NCBI GenBank assembly: GCA_036924085.1 | Contig: JAVGWX010000004.1 | Span: forward strand, 6,758,544 to 6,822,543 | Origin: Ariolimax columbianus | Lineage: Eukaryota; Mollusca; Gastropoda; Stylommatophora; Arionidae | Direction: 5' to 3' | DNA: 64,000 nucleotides | Shown: positions 36,181 to 46,689 of the stretch, piece by piece | How positions within the stretch are numbered: position 1 is the first letter of the stretch | How the letters are laid out: every line of letters starts with the position of its first letter | Translations under genes and position numbers: made by a program | The notes under the pieces: generated by a model | Told to the model about the DNA's origin: nothing | The model's database searches: none | The model's input: only the letters and a program-made list of their open reading frames with translations

Positions 36181-38600
36181 AGATTGATGCTTTCTTTTTT
36201 GAGGTGGCCGGTTTCTGTGTGAAATATTGTGTCTTTTTCTTTGTGTTCGATTTCGTATGTTCGTTTTATGTCATCAGATTGGACGCTTCCATTAAGCGAC
36301 ATGCCAGTCGCAGGTCCTCAATGGTTTCCCACAGTTTGTCTTGCATATTTCTTTCCTCGGGTCAGATTTTCTCACGGGGGCAGTGGTGCAGTGGACATGT
36401 TTGCAGGATGTTTTCTGGAGTATGAGGGTCATATCTGGCATGTGCGTAGTGCAGTCGGTGCTGCTTTTATTTTATGCATGTGTGAATTTAATCTGCAAAG
36501 GCATATTCTGAGGTTTTGAAATTGTGGTATACTGTTTCCTATTCAGAATATATATTCGATCATGTGAGTATTTGCTGTTTGTTTTCTCTATCCACTTTTG
36601 TTAAATTTGTTTTTGATGTCTGCCTTAACTTCTGGCAGTGACACTTGGTGGATGTATTGTTATCTTTGTCTTCCCTCCCTGGCCAGTCTGTCCGCCCATT
36701 CATTCCCATGTATGCCGCTGTGAGCTAGAATACACTAGATGTTGATTTCATTGTGGTCTAATAGTTTATTTAGATGGAATATCAGTTCTCTGTCCATACT
36801 ATCTCGTGGTTCTCTTTTTGTGACCAGCATAAATTATATGCAGTCCCACTAAAACACTATTGTTTTATCTTTTAATCCCTTTTCATCCGATAGTTTGACT
36901 GGTTCAATTATTGCCTGTTACTATGTTCAAATATTTGTCGAGTGCCTCCCGGCAGCACTTGACATTTCTACAACGGTCCATTATGTAGAAGTATGACGCG
37001 TCCCGCCCCTCCTGTCCTCAATGTATCATATGATGATCTATCTGTGTAGACGTGGGTCCACATGCATTGCGGATATGCGTCTCCTATATGCTTTAGGTTT
37101 TTTTTTCTCTCAATGCATGGTGTGATTCTTCCCCTTTCTATCGATACCTGGAATTGGTCCTTCCAATGTGAAGATGGACTGTTGGTCTGTAATTGCATAT
37201 ACGTGTATCAGTTCCTATGTCGTTGGATATTTTAATATGATGTCCTGTAAGGGCTTTTGATAGATCATTGAAGCTTGTTCTTTATATGAGTTTTTTTTTG
37301 TAAATTCATTGAATTTTCCATGCATAGTATGTTTATTTATAAGCTTGTATATTTATGTAAGGTTTAGCATTTTTCCTTCTCTGCGCTCATCGAGGCTCTG
37401 GAGGCCTGCTACCGCTTCGAGATCTCTAATTGGGGTGCTTCTCTGACCTCTGGTAAGAAATCTTGAGTCCGGTATTATGTGCACTGTCTAGTTTCTGTAG
37501 GTTGGTCTTTGCCGCTGTTGCACAGGCACCCATGTCATATTCCAGTGTTGGCCGTACATATCCAGTTTAGACCTGTCTGACTGCGTTTGCATGTGCGTCC
37601 CAATTTCTGCCTGCCAGTTTTTTCATCAGTATTGGTCTAGGTGCACATTTTTTTTTTGAGTCTCCTCTTTGTGTGAGCCTTGTGTTAATATTGTGTTATA
37701 TCTCATTTCTAGGTATGTAGGATTGTCTTCTCTAGGAAGTAGATTGGTTTATTAATATAGGTCGACCTGCCCTGGCTAAGTAGAGAGCGATATTTGTGTT
37801 TAGAGAATCTTGCTTTTGTTTATTGTGACATCCCATGAGTCTGCCTATTTACTTACTGCATTCATTCTTATTTTCTTGCTTTTGCTGTTCCGACTTGTTC
37901 TGCCTTGGTCCATATTACCAGATCGTCTGCAGATCGTCAGAATGCCATATGAATGTGTGTTGTGAACTGGCAGATCGTTAATGAAGAGGAAAATATAGGT
38001 AGGGGATAGTGATCTCTATGAGAACCACTCATGCAGTTTAACCATTTTGCTCCTGTGTTCTTCTAGCCTAACATGGTACATCGTTTTGTTTTCTTGTGGT
38101 TTTCCCTTTATGAGGATTTATATTTTTGTATGCTTCCTTCTATTCTTCTAGGAACAATCCCTGAGTCCACGATTGGTTTTCAGGTCCAGAAATGGATTTA
38201 TGCTATTTGGTATGAATTGTATATTCATTTCATTTGTTATCGCATCAGGCCCAGGTGCCTTTTCCATATTCAGTTTTCATATTACCCAATTCAATTCTTA
38301 GACACTCAAAAGCGTGTTTTTTTCATTATCAGTGTTTTCTTTCATGTTCCTTTTTCTTTTTAGTTCATTGTCTAACTTACTATGGAAAGGTTTATTTTGT
38401 GTATTCTGCAAAACTAGAGGCATGGAGATTGACTGCTTGTTTTCCTGTATATATCTCGCCGCTCTCTTGAAGTACCATTTTTACATGGCTGATGTTGTGT
38501 CCTGGCTTAGTCTCCTCACCAGACTACACATATTTCGTAGTGTCTTTCTCCAAGCTGAGTGATGCGGTTTTGTCCTGCCAATTTTTTTCTGACACGTGAG
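36180..38600 (-). mobile_element. I-like (RNase-H-bearing) LINE, second family
   Basis: Minus strand: RT palm and thumb with SPTYIFLFINDLPVHN (about 38010-37960), a degenerate box near 37930 (expected FADDLVIWT; WTKAEQ-like residues follow), SKWADSWDVTINKSKI (37850-37800), and a VFEYD-GACAT-like segment near 37540 matching the R-x-VLEYG-x-A region. RNase H starts at HVYTDRSSYDTLRTGGAG (about 37050-36990; the DGS motif reads DRS) and continues to a WIPAHSGIHGNEWADRLAREG-like segment near 36700-36650. A Cys-rich segment ends in PENILQTCPLHHCPREKIWP (36420-36360). The layout equals that of the element at 46690-50349, but sequence identity is lower. Confidence 0.7.
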
Positions 38601-40240
38601 TTTTTCATTCATGTATATATATATATAGCTTGCTGTTTGTTGTGTCCTGTGATATTGAAGTCTGAGGGATTTTGATCCATGGTATTTCTTGTTTTAGTAG
38701 CCCTGTCATGCAGTTCTTGTAGCTCCCTAGTCCAAAAATGTTTATAATTGTTTTCTGCTGCATCGTGGTATTTCTTTTTCTACTGCCTCTGTGATGATGT
38801 GTGTACATGTTGTAATTTATGTCTTACGTTGGTCGATGGGAAGAGTATTGTTAATTTGTCTTCAGTTAAGTCATTGTAGAGGTTCAAGTCTGCTGTTTTA
38901 TAATTATAGGCCAGCTTTCATATATCTGTTTATGGGTAGTTACAGATCTTCTTATGTGATCAAGACTGAAGTGTGATCGTTTATTCCAAGCTGCCTCATT
39001 GTCTCTATTGTATTGGCTCCTCTGTGTGTTCTCCAGCATCTTTAGTAAAAGGTTATTAGAACGAGAAGCTGGAAATTGCCGCACGAGAGTTTACATCGGT
39101 GCCGGCAAGATGAACTCTTCATCAGGAACAGTTGGTTTTCTCGTCGCCGCCCACTCGACCATTTCGTTAAACAGGTGACATTTTAGATCACCGCCTGACT
39201 TTTTTAGACGTCACCATCTCCAACCGCCATTCTGTTTCCATCATTCAAGCATTTGCACCAATTGCAGAAAAAGACGATTTATAATATGCTGATAACGTAG
39301 AATATTCCTTAAAAAATTAATGTCACAAACGTTAGAAGAATATGTCACAGATAACCCTGCTTCAGTAACATATGTCTTGAATTATCAATTCTCCCTCTCT
39401 CCAGTTGAGGTGTATTAGCATTTTGGAAACGTGTTATATTAGGCGTTTTGTACACATTTTTTGTTTAGTAATGCGGTGATCATTGGTTGTATTAGATATA
39501 TATACCATGATCCACCTACATTACATTTATAGATTTCATGTTCATTAGGCGAAACATACTTTTCTTAATATCGAAATATCCTAGGGCCGTGAGATTAGTT
39601 TACATGCACTGGCATAAATGATTATAAACACTCCCATGCTGTACTGTAGCAGTTTGACCTAAGCAATGGTGTCTGGGTATTATTGTGTCCGTATCTAGCG
39701 TATCGAATTCATCCAAGGATGCCATTAATTGATCATATTGTATTTTTTCAAAAGCCATTGCATTCTTCTGCTGGTGTCTGTACTAAAATATTGCTTCCCC
39801 AGAATCCTCAGTTCTGTTAACATTCAAACTGCTCTCTCGGAACGTAGTTGATCACTTAACGCATTATTATCTCCTGTGTGATTCTGAGCAGTATATGAAT
39901 GACATATTTAAAGTTTATATATATATATACATATACTATGGTTGCTTCTTGGTTTGGAGAAGCATTTTTAGTTTAATGCGATGTGAGTTTAGAAAAAAAA
40001 ACTTGAATTATTGTTTTGTTTTGTAAACTGATTTTATATTAAAAACGGCATTTTTGAGTGGCTTATTGCTGACATTATTGTAATAATAAGAACCAAATTT
40101 CAGCTGTATGACAGTCAATTAATTTGGGAAATACAGTATTTAAAAAAAAAAAAGTATTGCACTTAAGCGATTTTAGATATGATGGTATTCGATGACTTAG
40201 TGGGACGGTATTTCGATTAACAATGTCGTTGTTTAGTGAT
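38601..40240. other. No recognisable feature
   Basis: About 1.6 kb of AT-rich sequence. A short TA run lies near 38625 and another near 39915. Frames on both strands are short and without motifs. 38600-39080 may contain 5' debris of the element on its left. Confidence 0.4.
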
Positions 40241-40242
40241 TT

Positions 40243-41700
40243 TTCTTCTTCTTCTTCCTACGCTGTCAGACATCAACCTGTATTTTTTCGAAAAAAGCAG
40301 CGGGCTCCTGAGGCTGTCGACACTGCCACAGAGCGTGTCTAGTGTTGCCATTGGTAATGGTCGCATCTGCTTTCTCTGATCCTCGTATGTCGGGCAGTTT
40401 TACAGCAAATGCTCAGCGGTAATTTTCCCAGTACCAGACATGCATTCGTCAGTGCCACCTACCTTCGATTTATTGAATAGGTGGTACCTCCGTCTAGTGT
40501 GGCCAGTGCAAACTCTGAAGACCACGACCTGCTCTCTACTGTTCAACTGGTAATAGGCATCGTTTCTTGTCTAGCCAGTATGTTCTGTTTTCCATTTGGT
40601 CATGCATCTAACTCTAATAAACCTTTTTGACTCTTCGTATGTCACACTAGTATCTGGCAGTCTTGCACCTTATTTAACCAGTCTGTCTTCCTCCTCGTTG
40701 CCTTGGATGTTACAGTAGGATAGAACCCACTGTACCACTACTCTTTTTGGTGCGGACTGCTGGCATAGTTGACAGAGTACTGCTCTTAAATCATTAAGTT
40801 CATTATTTTTATGCCTTTGTATTGCTGTAACCACGACCAGGGCATCTGTAAACAGGACTATCCGGCATTCATTTCTTTTACTGCAGTCCTCAGTGCCTCT
40901 ACTTCTGCTCTGACATTGCTTGAGTATTTTCCAGTTGCCACTGCCAGTTTTGTTCTTCTACAATTTGGTAGGCTCAGCAATACCCATGCCCCTCCGTTCT
41001 GTGTTGTGTTTGTTACAGAGCCGTCGGTGTATGCATGGATCAAGTCCATGCTTGGGTAGTTTTTTAGTTTATGTCTATTCTTTTTTTTTCAGTCTTGCTG
41101 TTTTTGTTTCCAATACCTGGTATATTGTCTACCACCTCTGGAAAGCTATGCTGCCTCCAGGTATGTTAGCGTACAGTAGGGATGGGCTTTGGTGTTAATT
41201 CGTTCATATGGTCTTTGCTCATCTTTGCTTTGGCTATTTCTGCAAAACGCATCCGCTAATTTTCCCATTTCCAAATTTGTTTAGTTTCTTATGCATTTGA
41301 TTGCCCTTCAGTCTTTAGAGTTTCTCTGCTTGCTGCTACGCTCCACAGTCTCTTCTGTCGGTCATGGATTGTAGATTTGTAATTTTTTCCAGTTCTACGT
41401 TTAGCGTTGACTTCATACCTCATGTTATATCTCTCATTGCTTGGTTTTGGAGTTTGCTAATTTTGTCAATGTTCGCCTTTGCTGCTGTTGTCCATGCCGC
41501 AATGCCATACTCGAAAACTGGTCTCACTCTTCCAGTGTACAGTTTCTTTAGTATACGTTCGTCTGCTCCCCAGCTTGTGCCAGCATATTTCCTCATGATT
41601 GTCATTCTTGCCCTGGCTCTCATTCGGTTTCTCTCGATCTGACTTTTCCATGTCATGCGCACATCAAATGTGACTCCCAGGTAATTTGGGTTGTCGTTTG
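40243..41700 (-). mobile_element. I-like LINE, 5'-truncated copy with AAG tail
   Basis: Reverse copy of the 3' 1.46 kb of the element at 46690-50349. Minus strand from 41662: MTWKSQIERNRMRARARMTI, LYTGRVRPVFEYGIAAWTTAA (41550-41480), and an IIxG-like region, then RNase H start IHAYTDGSVTNTTQNGGAW (41040-40980) with the catalytic DGS intact (Asp codon at 41023-41025), RAEVEALRTAVKEM, and the region containing V-W-S (about 40720). The finger segment DECMSGTGKITAEHLL (40450-40410) follows, and the copy ends at the CTT repeat 40243-40257 (GAA repeat on the element strand). It stops abruptly at 41705 next to an A-run. Confidence 0.85.
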
Positions 41701-41918
41701 GCCTGTTTAAAAAAAAAAAGAAGCAATACTGTGTGAGTAATTTGTGAAATTAAATGATACGTAACATCGTTAAAGGATAATTTGGTACTGACTTGGTTGT
41801 TGAAAAAAATCTTTTTTTTGAGGTATTTTGTTTTTATTTATTTGCTATCAAATATAAGGTTTGTAGAGAGTAGGTAAACTCTGTTGTGATACCCAAGGAA
41901 CAGAACATTGTTTAAGTA

Positions 41919-41923
<5 letters not shown>

Positions 41924-41992
<69 letters not shown>
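41924..41992. repeat. (TA)n microsatellite
   Basis: A pure TA run of about 34 units. Confidence 0.95.
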
Positions 41993-41995
<3 letters not shown>

Positions 41996-41999
41996 ATAA

Positions 42000-42708
42000 T
42001 AATAGTTGCCCATCACAAGTGATGGAGACCATTCTGTTTGTTCAGCCGTGTGGACAGTCGTATCTCTTGCTGTGTCCGCTGAAATAGGCGACTTGCGCAG
42101 AGATTTGGATTAAAGTGAGGAAGAAACTGCGCCTTTTGTTAACCTCACTCACAGAGCCTAAGCTACCTTTTGCAAGTGGAAAGACATTCATCGAGACGAT
42201 TGGAGATAGCATAGGATGCAGATTTTGCCTCAGGGTTGCCACCGAAGCCTTTCCGTAAACGTGTAACCTGCAGAAAGGTGGGAAGGCATCTAACGCAGTT
42301 TGTCGTCCCTTTTCGTTAACCACAAGAGGTCGTATGGACAACACTCAGCGTGTGAGTGAGTCTGGCATCTCTCCCCAGCCATATTGATCTCATCATAGTA
42401 GCATCTAAAATTCCCACACGCCAAATTCGTGAAGGTGAACCGGCAGAACTAACCAGTGAAATACGTCAGTGGTAAAATCGTAGTGCCATTTAGCCGGCGT
42501 CCAGACCAGGATAAACGGATGGAAGAAATCACAAAAAAAACCGAAATAACAAGTCTCGACGGAAAACACCACCACGTTTCCGTGAAAACAAGTGTAAGTC
42601 GTCGACTAGTGTGAATTCCAGGCAAATACGTGGTCTGGCGGCGTCCATAATGAACCAAAACAGTAGAGACATGTAGACTCGCAGCCAGTTACAAGGCCAT
42701 CTTTGCCA

Positions 42709-42710
<2 letters not shown>
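42000..42710. other. Unassigned stretch with mixed composition
   Basis: GC content is visibly higher than in the neighbours. Minus-strand open frames at 42042-42344 and 42449-42658 have no motif I recognise. It lies between two (TA)n tracts and between two retroelements, and it may be part of an unrecognised element. Confidence 0.35.

Positions 42711-42765
<55 letters not shown>
42711..42765. repeat. (TA)n microsatellite
   Basis: A TA run of about 27 units that directly abuts the point where the RTE-like RT (minus strand) loses similarity. Confidence 0.95.
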
Positions 42766-42768
<3 letters not shown>

Positions 42769-42769
42769 A

Positions 42770-44665
42770 GTCTGTATAGTAACTTTGAAATCTAGTAACA
42801 GCAAATCGTAAATGTATCAAAACGGTCAATCTTCTCGTCATCTCTAACATTTCTCATTATACACTCAGCCTATATATTGTACATATAAGGTGAGTCCATG
42901 TCTTCCTCCCATTTGTACTGCGAACTAATCTGAAGTTTGCCCAGATACTCGGACAGCAGCTCAAGGATCCTGACATAATATTTAAATGAGATGGAGAATA
43001 TGCACATGAATACCCCTTGCTTTCACGGTGCTCCACATAGTATGATGTTTTACTGAATCGATGGCCTCGGTGTAATCAATGAAACATGTGTACAGTTCTA
43101 CATTAAACTGTCTACATTTCTCGTAGATATTCATAATATTTAAAAGGTGATCTCTGGTGCATCTGTTGGTTCTAAAACTTGTTTGGACTTTGTGAATTTA
43201 AAATTCAAATCAGTTCTCTACTCGTCTCAAAAAGATCCGCAAGAGTATCTTGCTAGCGTAGCTGATTTAGCGCAACCGTTTGATAGTTTGTTCACATCTC
43301 ATCATTGCATTTTTAGAGAGGGACATATACCTTGATTGATTCCATATTTCTGACCACTCTGCGCTGTGTCATATCTATTTAAATAATCTTGAGAAATGAC
43401 CTCCCTTGCTTTTTGTATTATTTCTGCAATGCTATCATCACATCGTCGAGACTTTTATCTTTACAGACTTTGAATGTGCTGAATACTTCCTCCAGTATTG
43501 GGCGAAGTTATTTCTAATCTTTTGGAAGAATTGTAATTGAGCGCTTTGTGTTATCTTTATTCATGAATCTCCAGTACTCTCTTCATCTTTGCACAATGTC
43601 TTTGGTTTCAGTTTGTGTGTTATTCTCTTTCTTTTTGATGACATGCGGAACCGGGCGGAATTCCCTGGTCAGTGTTTTTATCGCTTTAAAAGCATCTCTC
43701 CATGCCTTGTTGCTATAGATCGTCTACGTCTTTTAAAGTGTCCTATTTGCAAATTTGTATAGCTGTTATTATTTCTATTCTGACTTTTCTTGCACAGTTT
43801 TATATGACGTATTGGTTAAGTCAAATTTAATTTGTTTTCATTGTTTCCTTTCTGAATGAGTATCAGTGTTTTATCTAATAAAATACTTACATTTGTGTGC
43901 GACATCCTAGGAATCATTTCGTTCTCTGCCGAGATTAAAATAGGCGCTGTGTATGATGGTAACTCATCAGATGGCATCTATGCATGTGCCGCATGCAACG
44001 CCTCCCATTTGTTTTCAAATTTGACATTGTATGCAGTAGGTATTGATGTTTGCATTAAAGCGTATTGGCTGGAAACCTTTGTTAATTCTACGAAATCCTG
44101 TTTGAAAACTGGAATTAGTAATTTCTGGTCTTTGTCACAGTCTTGTCATGGAATCGTTTTTGTTACCAGAACGTTTGACCTCCATCTTTATGGTACCAGG
44201 ATTTAATCTATTTGATATATGATGTACCATCAGGGGTGATCCACATGTATAGTTTTCGCCGATGATCTTTAAATAAGGTGTTGGCAATATAAAGGTTATT
44301 GTCCAGGTAACATTCAACTAGTTTTTCTCCTCGCTTATTTCTGAGTCCCAAAACCAAAAGGTCCTCGTGCTTTCCATCAGCGGTTTCCTCTCCGACTTTT
44401 GCATTAACATCCTCAGTGATGTTACAAATATCTCTTTTTTCTACTTTTGCCATTGTTTATTGTAAGGTGCCATATACATCTTCTATTTCGCAATCATGAG
44501 CTGCTGATGTTGGTGCAAAAACTTGCATTTTCTTAAACGTTTTTGTTTCCATATTTTTAGTCTGATTACGATTATTCGGTCGTTCACCGGATGGTAACCG
44601 AATAGTAAAGAATATGTCTTTTTTTGTCAGGATGAAGCCGACACCGTTCTTGCCATCTTTGAATA
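42770..44665 (-). mobile_element. RTE-like LINE, endonuclease plus part of RT
   Basis: Minus strand from 44665: an endonuclease start with KDGKNGVGFILTKKDI (about 44640) and IRLKT, then DVNAKVGEE (about 44410), LVLGLRNKRGEKLVECYLDNNLYIANTLFKDHRRKLYMWITPDGTSYIK (44370-44210). This matches the RTE/BovB-type apurinic endonuclease (GLG-RN-RG-LVEF...ANTLF...TWTSPDG). The RT follows from about 43600 (E-TSPNTG remnant, a FIDY-like palm remnant near 43070) and ends with SPYMYNI*AECIMRNVRDDEKIDRF (42900-42810), nearly the same as 6020-6090 of the + strand copy. Similarity is lost just before the catalytic YADD, where the (TA)n tract begins. Confidence 0.75.
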
Positions 44666-44688
44666 ACAGAAAAATATGACGAAAAATA

Positions 44689-45365
44689 TGACGAAAAATA
44701 ACAATACGGGACTCTTTCGGGGCCCCGTAATTGAAATGAATACACTTTAAACCCTTTAACAAGGATCTTTTGGAGGGCAAGTCTGGTGCCAGCAGCCGCG
44801 GTAATTCCAACTCCAATAGCGTATATTAAAGTTGTTGCAGTTAAATAGCTCGTAGTTGGATCTCAGGTGCAGGCGGGTGGTCCGGCTCGCACCGGTTCAC
44901 TGCCCGTTGTCTCCTGCCCTACCGTCTGCCGGCTCTCTCCCACGGGTGCTCTTCGCCTAGCGTCCTGGGTGGCCGGCGCGTTTACTTTGAAAAATTAGAG
45001 TGTTCAAAGCAGGCCTCGGCTGCCTGAATAATAATGCATGGAATAATGAAATAGGACCTCGGTTCTATTTTGTTGGTTTTCTGAACTGGAGGTAATGATT
45101 GACATGGACAAACGGGGACATTCGTATTGCGGCGTTAGAGGTGAAATTCTTGGATCGCCGCAAGACGAGCTACGGCAAAAGCATTTGTCTAGAATGTTTT
45201 TATGAATCAAGAACGAAATTAAGAGGAGCGAAGACGATCAGATACCGTCGTAGTTCTGACCATAAACGATGCCGACTAGCGATCCGCAGAAGTTGCTTCG
45301 ATGACTTTGCGGGCAGCTTCCTGGAAAACAAAGTGTTTGGGTTCCGGGGGAAGTATAGTTGCAAA

Positions 45366-45414
<49 letters not shown>

Positions 45415-45441
45415 GCAGCTTAATGTGATTCAACACGGCCA
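44689..45441 (+). pseudogene. 18S rRNA gene fragment (pseudogene)
   Basis: Begins in the conserved AACAATACGGGACTC region and runs through the universally conserved stretch GCCAGCAGCCGCGGTAATTC at about 44788, TAGCTCGTAGTTGGATCTCA, a GC-rich variable expansion segment (44870-44980), TTTGAAAAATTAGAGTGTTC, GCATGGAATAATGAAATAGG, GCGGCGTTAGAGGTGAAATT, and AAGGAATTGACGGAAGGGCA, ending near GATTCAACACGG at 45441. That is roughly the middle 40 percent of an eukaryotic 18S gene. Substitutions at otherwise invariant places (CCAACTCC for CCAGCTCC, TTAAATAGCTCG for TTAAAAAGCTCG, TTTTTATGAATC for TTTTCATTAATC, CAGCTTAATGTGATTC for CGGCTTAATTTGACTC) show it is not a functional gene. A 12-base direct duplication (44675-44698) sits at its 5' junction with the RTE-like element. 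Confidence 0.95.
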
Positions 45442-45477
45442 ACTATGAAATGACTGACATGCCGAGACACCTCCCTT

Positions 45478-45512
45478 GGGTCTAATATGGAACGGGTGCT
45501 GGATTTAGACCC
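45478..45512 (+). repeat. Hairpin motif H, copy 1
   Basis: GGGTCTAA (45478-45485) is the reverse complement of TTAGACCC (45505-45512). The 19-base loop contains GAACGGGTGCTGG. Three related copies lie downstream of the 18S-derived sequences. Confidence 0.75.
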
Positions 45513-45568
45513 TCAGAAATCTGGGGTATGCCTTATATGGCTCGGTTGGTTTGCATTTAGTGTTTGAT

Positions 45569-45670
45569 AAAGGAATTGACGAAAGAGCACTACCAGGAGT
45601 GGGGCTTGCGGCTTAATTTGACTCAACACGCAGACACTTTAGAGCGACTGACAAATCAAGAGCCCTTTCG
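45569..45670 (+). pseudogene. Second, shorter 18S rRNA-derived copy
   Basis: Repeats the segment AAAGGAATTGACGAAAGAGC, ACTACCAGGAGTGGGGCTTG and CGGCTTAATTTGACTCAACA, already present at about 45375-45437, then a diverged continuation containing ACTGACAAATCAAGAGCCC that resembles the next 18S helices. Its sequence is closer to canonical in places (CGGCTTAATTTGACTC) than the first copy, so the two were not made by a recent simple duplication of the mutated one. Confidence 0.8.
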
Positions 45671-45673
45671 TTA

Positions 45674-45706
45674 GGTCTAATAGTGAACGTGTGCTGGTAT
45701 TAGACC
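45674..45706 (+). repeat. Hairpin motif H, copy 2
   Basis: GGTCTAATA (45674-45682) and TATTAGACC (45698-45706) form a perfect nine-base-pair stem around GTGAACGTGTGCTGG. The arms differ from copy 1 in a matched way near the loop. Confidence 0.8.
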
Positions 45707-45837
45707 CACGGAGGACAGGTCACCTCTCTAACCTTCTAATGAAGGATCGCTACAGAAACAGTGTCCTAACACCACAGAAACCGCAGGTTCCAGATACCTG
45801 GTCACTGATAAACGAAAGCCCTCGATTAATTCGTCCT

Positions 45838-45871
45838 TACCAAATAATGAACGGGTGCTGGAAATAGACCA
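45838..45871 (+). repeat. Hairpin motif H, copy 3 (arms decayed)
   Basis: Contains ATAATGAACGGGTGCTGG and AATAGACC, with the same loop core as copies 1 and 2, but the 5' arm reads TTACCAAATA and no longer pairs well. Confidence 0.65.
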
Positions 45872-46689
45872 TGTGAGGGATTACGGCCGGACGCCTGTAA
45901 CCCGGATTCCCGCCCAAATTCTTAGCACCACTGCAATGGGAGGCTTCGATATGGTCGGAACCTGGGGATCGCGCTTCAACCCTACCAGGTCGAACCACAG
46001 AAAGAGGTCTCTTCCATCCGCTGATCAAAGAAGGCGGATAGCTGCTCAAAATTCACCCTATACGGCGATGGGGTGCGAAACCACAAACACAAGACTTAGT
46101 TCTTGGTCGGGGTTTCGAAAACAGTAGAGCAGCCACCTAACTGTGAACTGTCGAGACTCACTCCTTGACCACGATATATGTCAGCAAACCAGGCGAACAA
46201 CATCTCCGTGAAATTACCAGGCTTGTCCTCTGGTTAAATGCAATTCTGCTTCGATATTTACCTCTGTACGCTATTATCAATAACAATGGACGAAGAAGAA
46301 ATGCGGACTATCGGACATTGCACACCTGTGTCAACATCCCAGGTGGCGGGGAATGCTAGGAGTACCATCCCTGCATAGAAGCCAAGAAAATAAAAGGAGC
46401 AAAGAGATACCCCACTCACATGCAAATGCTACGTTTCTGGAAGGACGTGACGATCATGGGGTACAGACACACTTGACTGCCTCTCTTCCTGGTAAACCAG
46501 TCCATATCATATATCATCGCATACATCATCACCGCAACATATATACATGATTAGTGAAGACTCGTTTGTCTAGTAAGACAACTTTCATAAGAGAGACAAC
46601 TCTGTTTATAAACAACTGTTGCCTTGCAGATAGGCTAGGAACAGCCACCGACTTAGGAGGGCATCCCTACAGAAACGCCTGTTGAAATC
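45872..46689. other. Unassigned sequence upstream of the I-like element
   Basis: Moderately GC-rich sequence with short frames and no recognised domain. It could be the 5' UTR of the I-like element that follows, or further 18S-associated repeat material. Confidence 0.35.

Noticed and set aside
37380..38600. + strand hydrophobic frames near 38073-38562 as a membrane protein
   Set aside because: They are shadows of a minus-strand RT (FINDLP, WADSW motifs); the T-rich strand simply gives Phe/Leu/Ser codons.
43856..44206. A 116-codon + strand frame with Cys and Asn-X-Ser/Thr sites
   Set aside because: It is the antisense shadow of a minus-strand RTE-type endonuclease with clear motifs (GLRNKRGEKLVE, ANTLF).
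44689..45441. A functional 18S rRNA gene
   Set aside because: Only the middle part is present and invariant positions are mutated; there are no 5' or 3' domains and no spacer.
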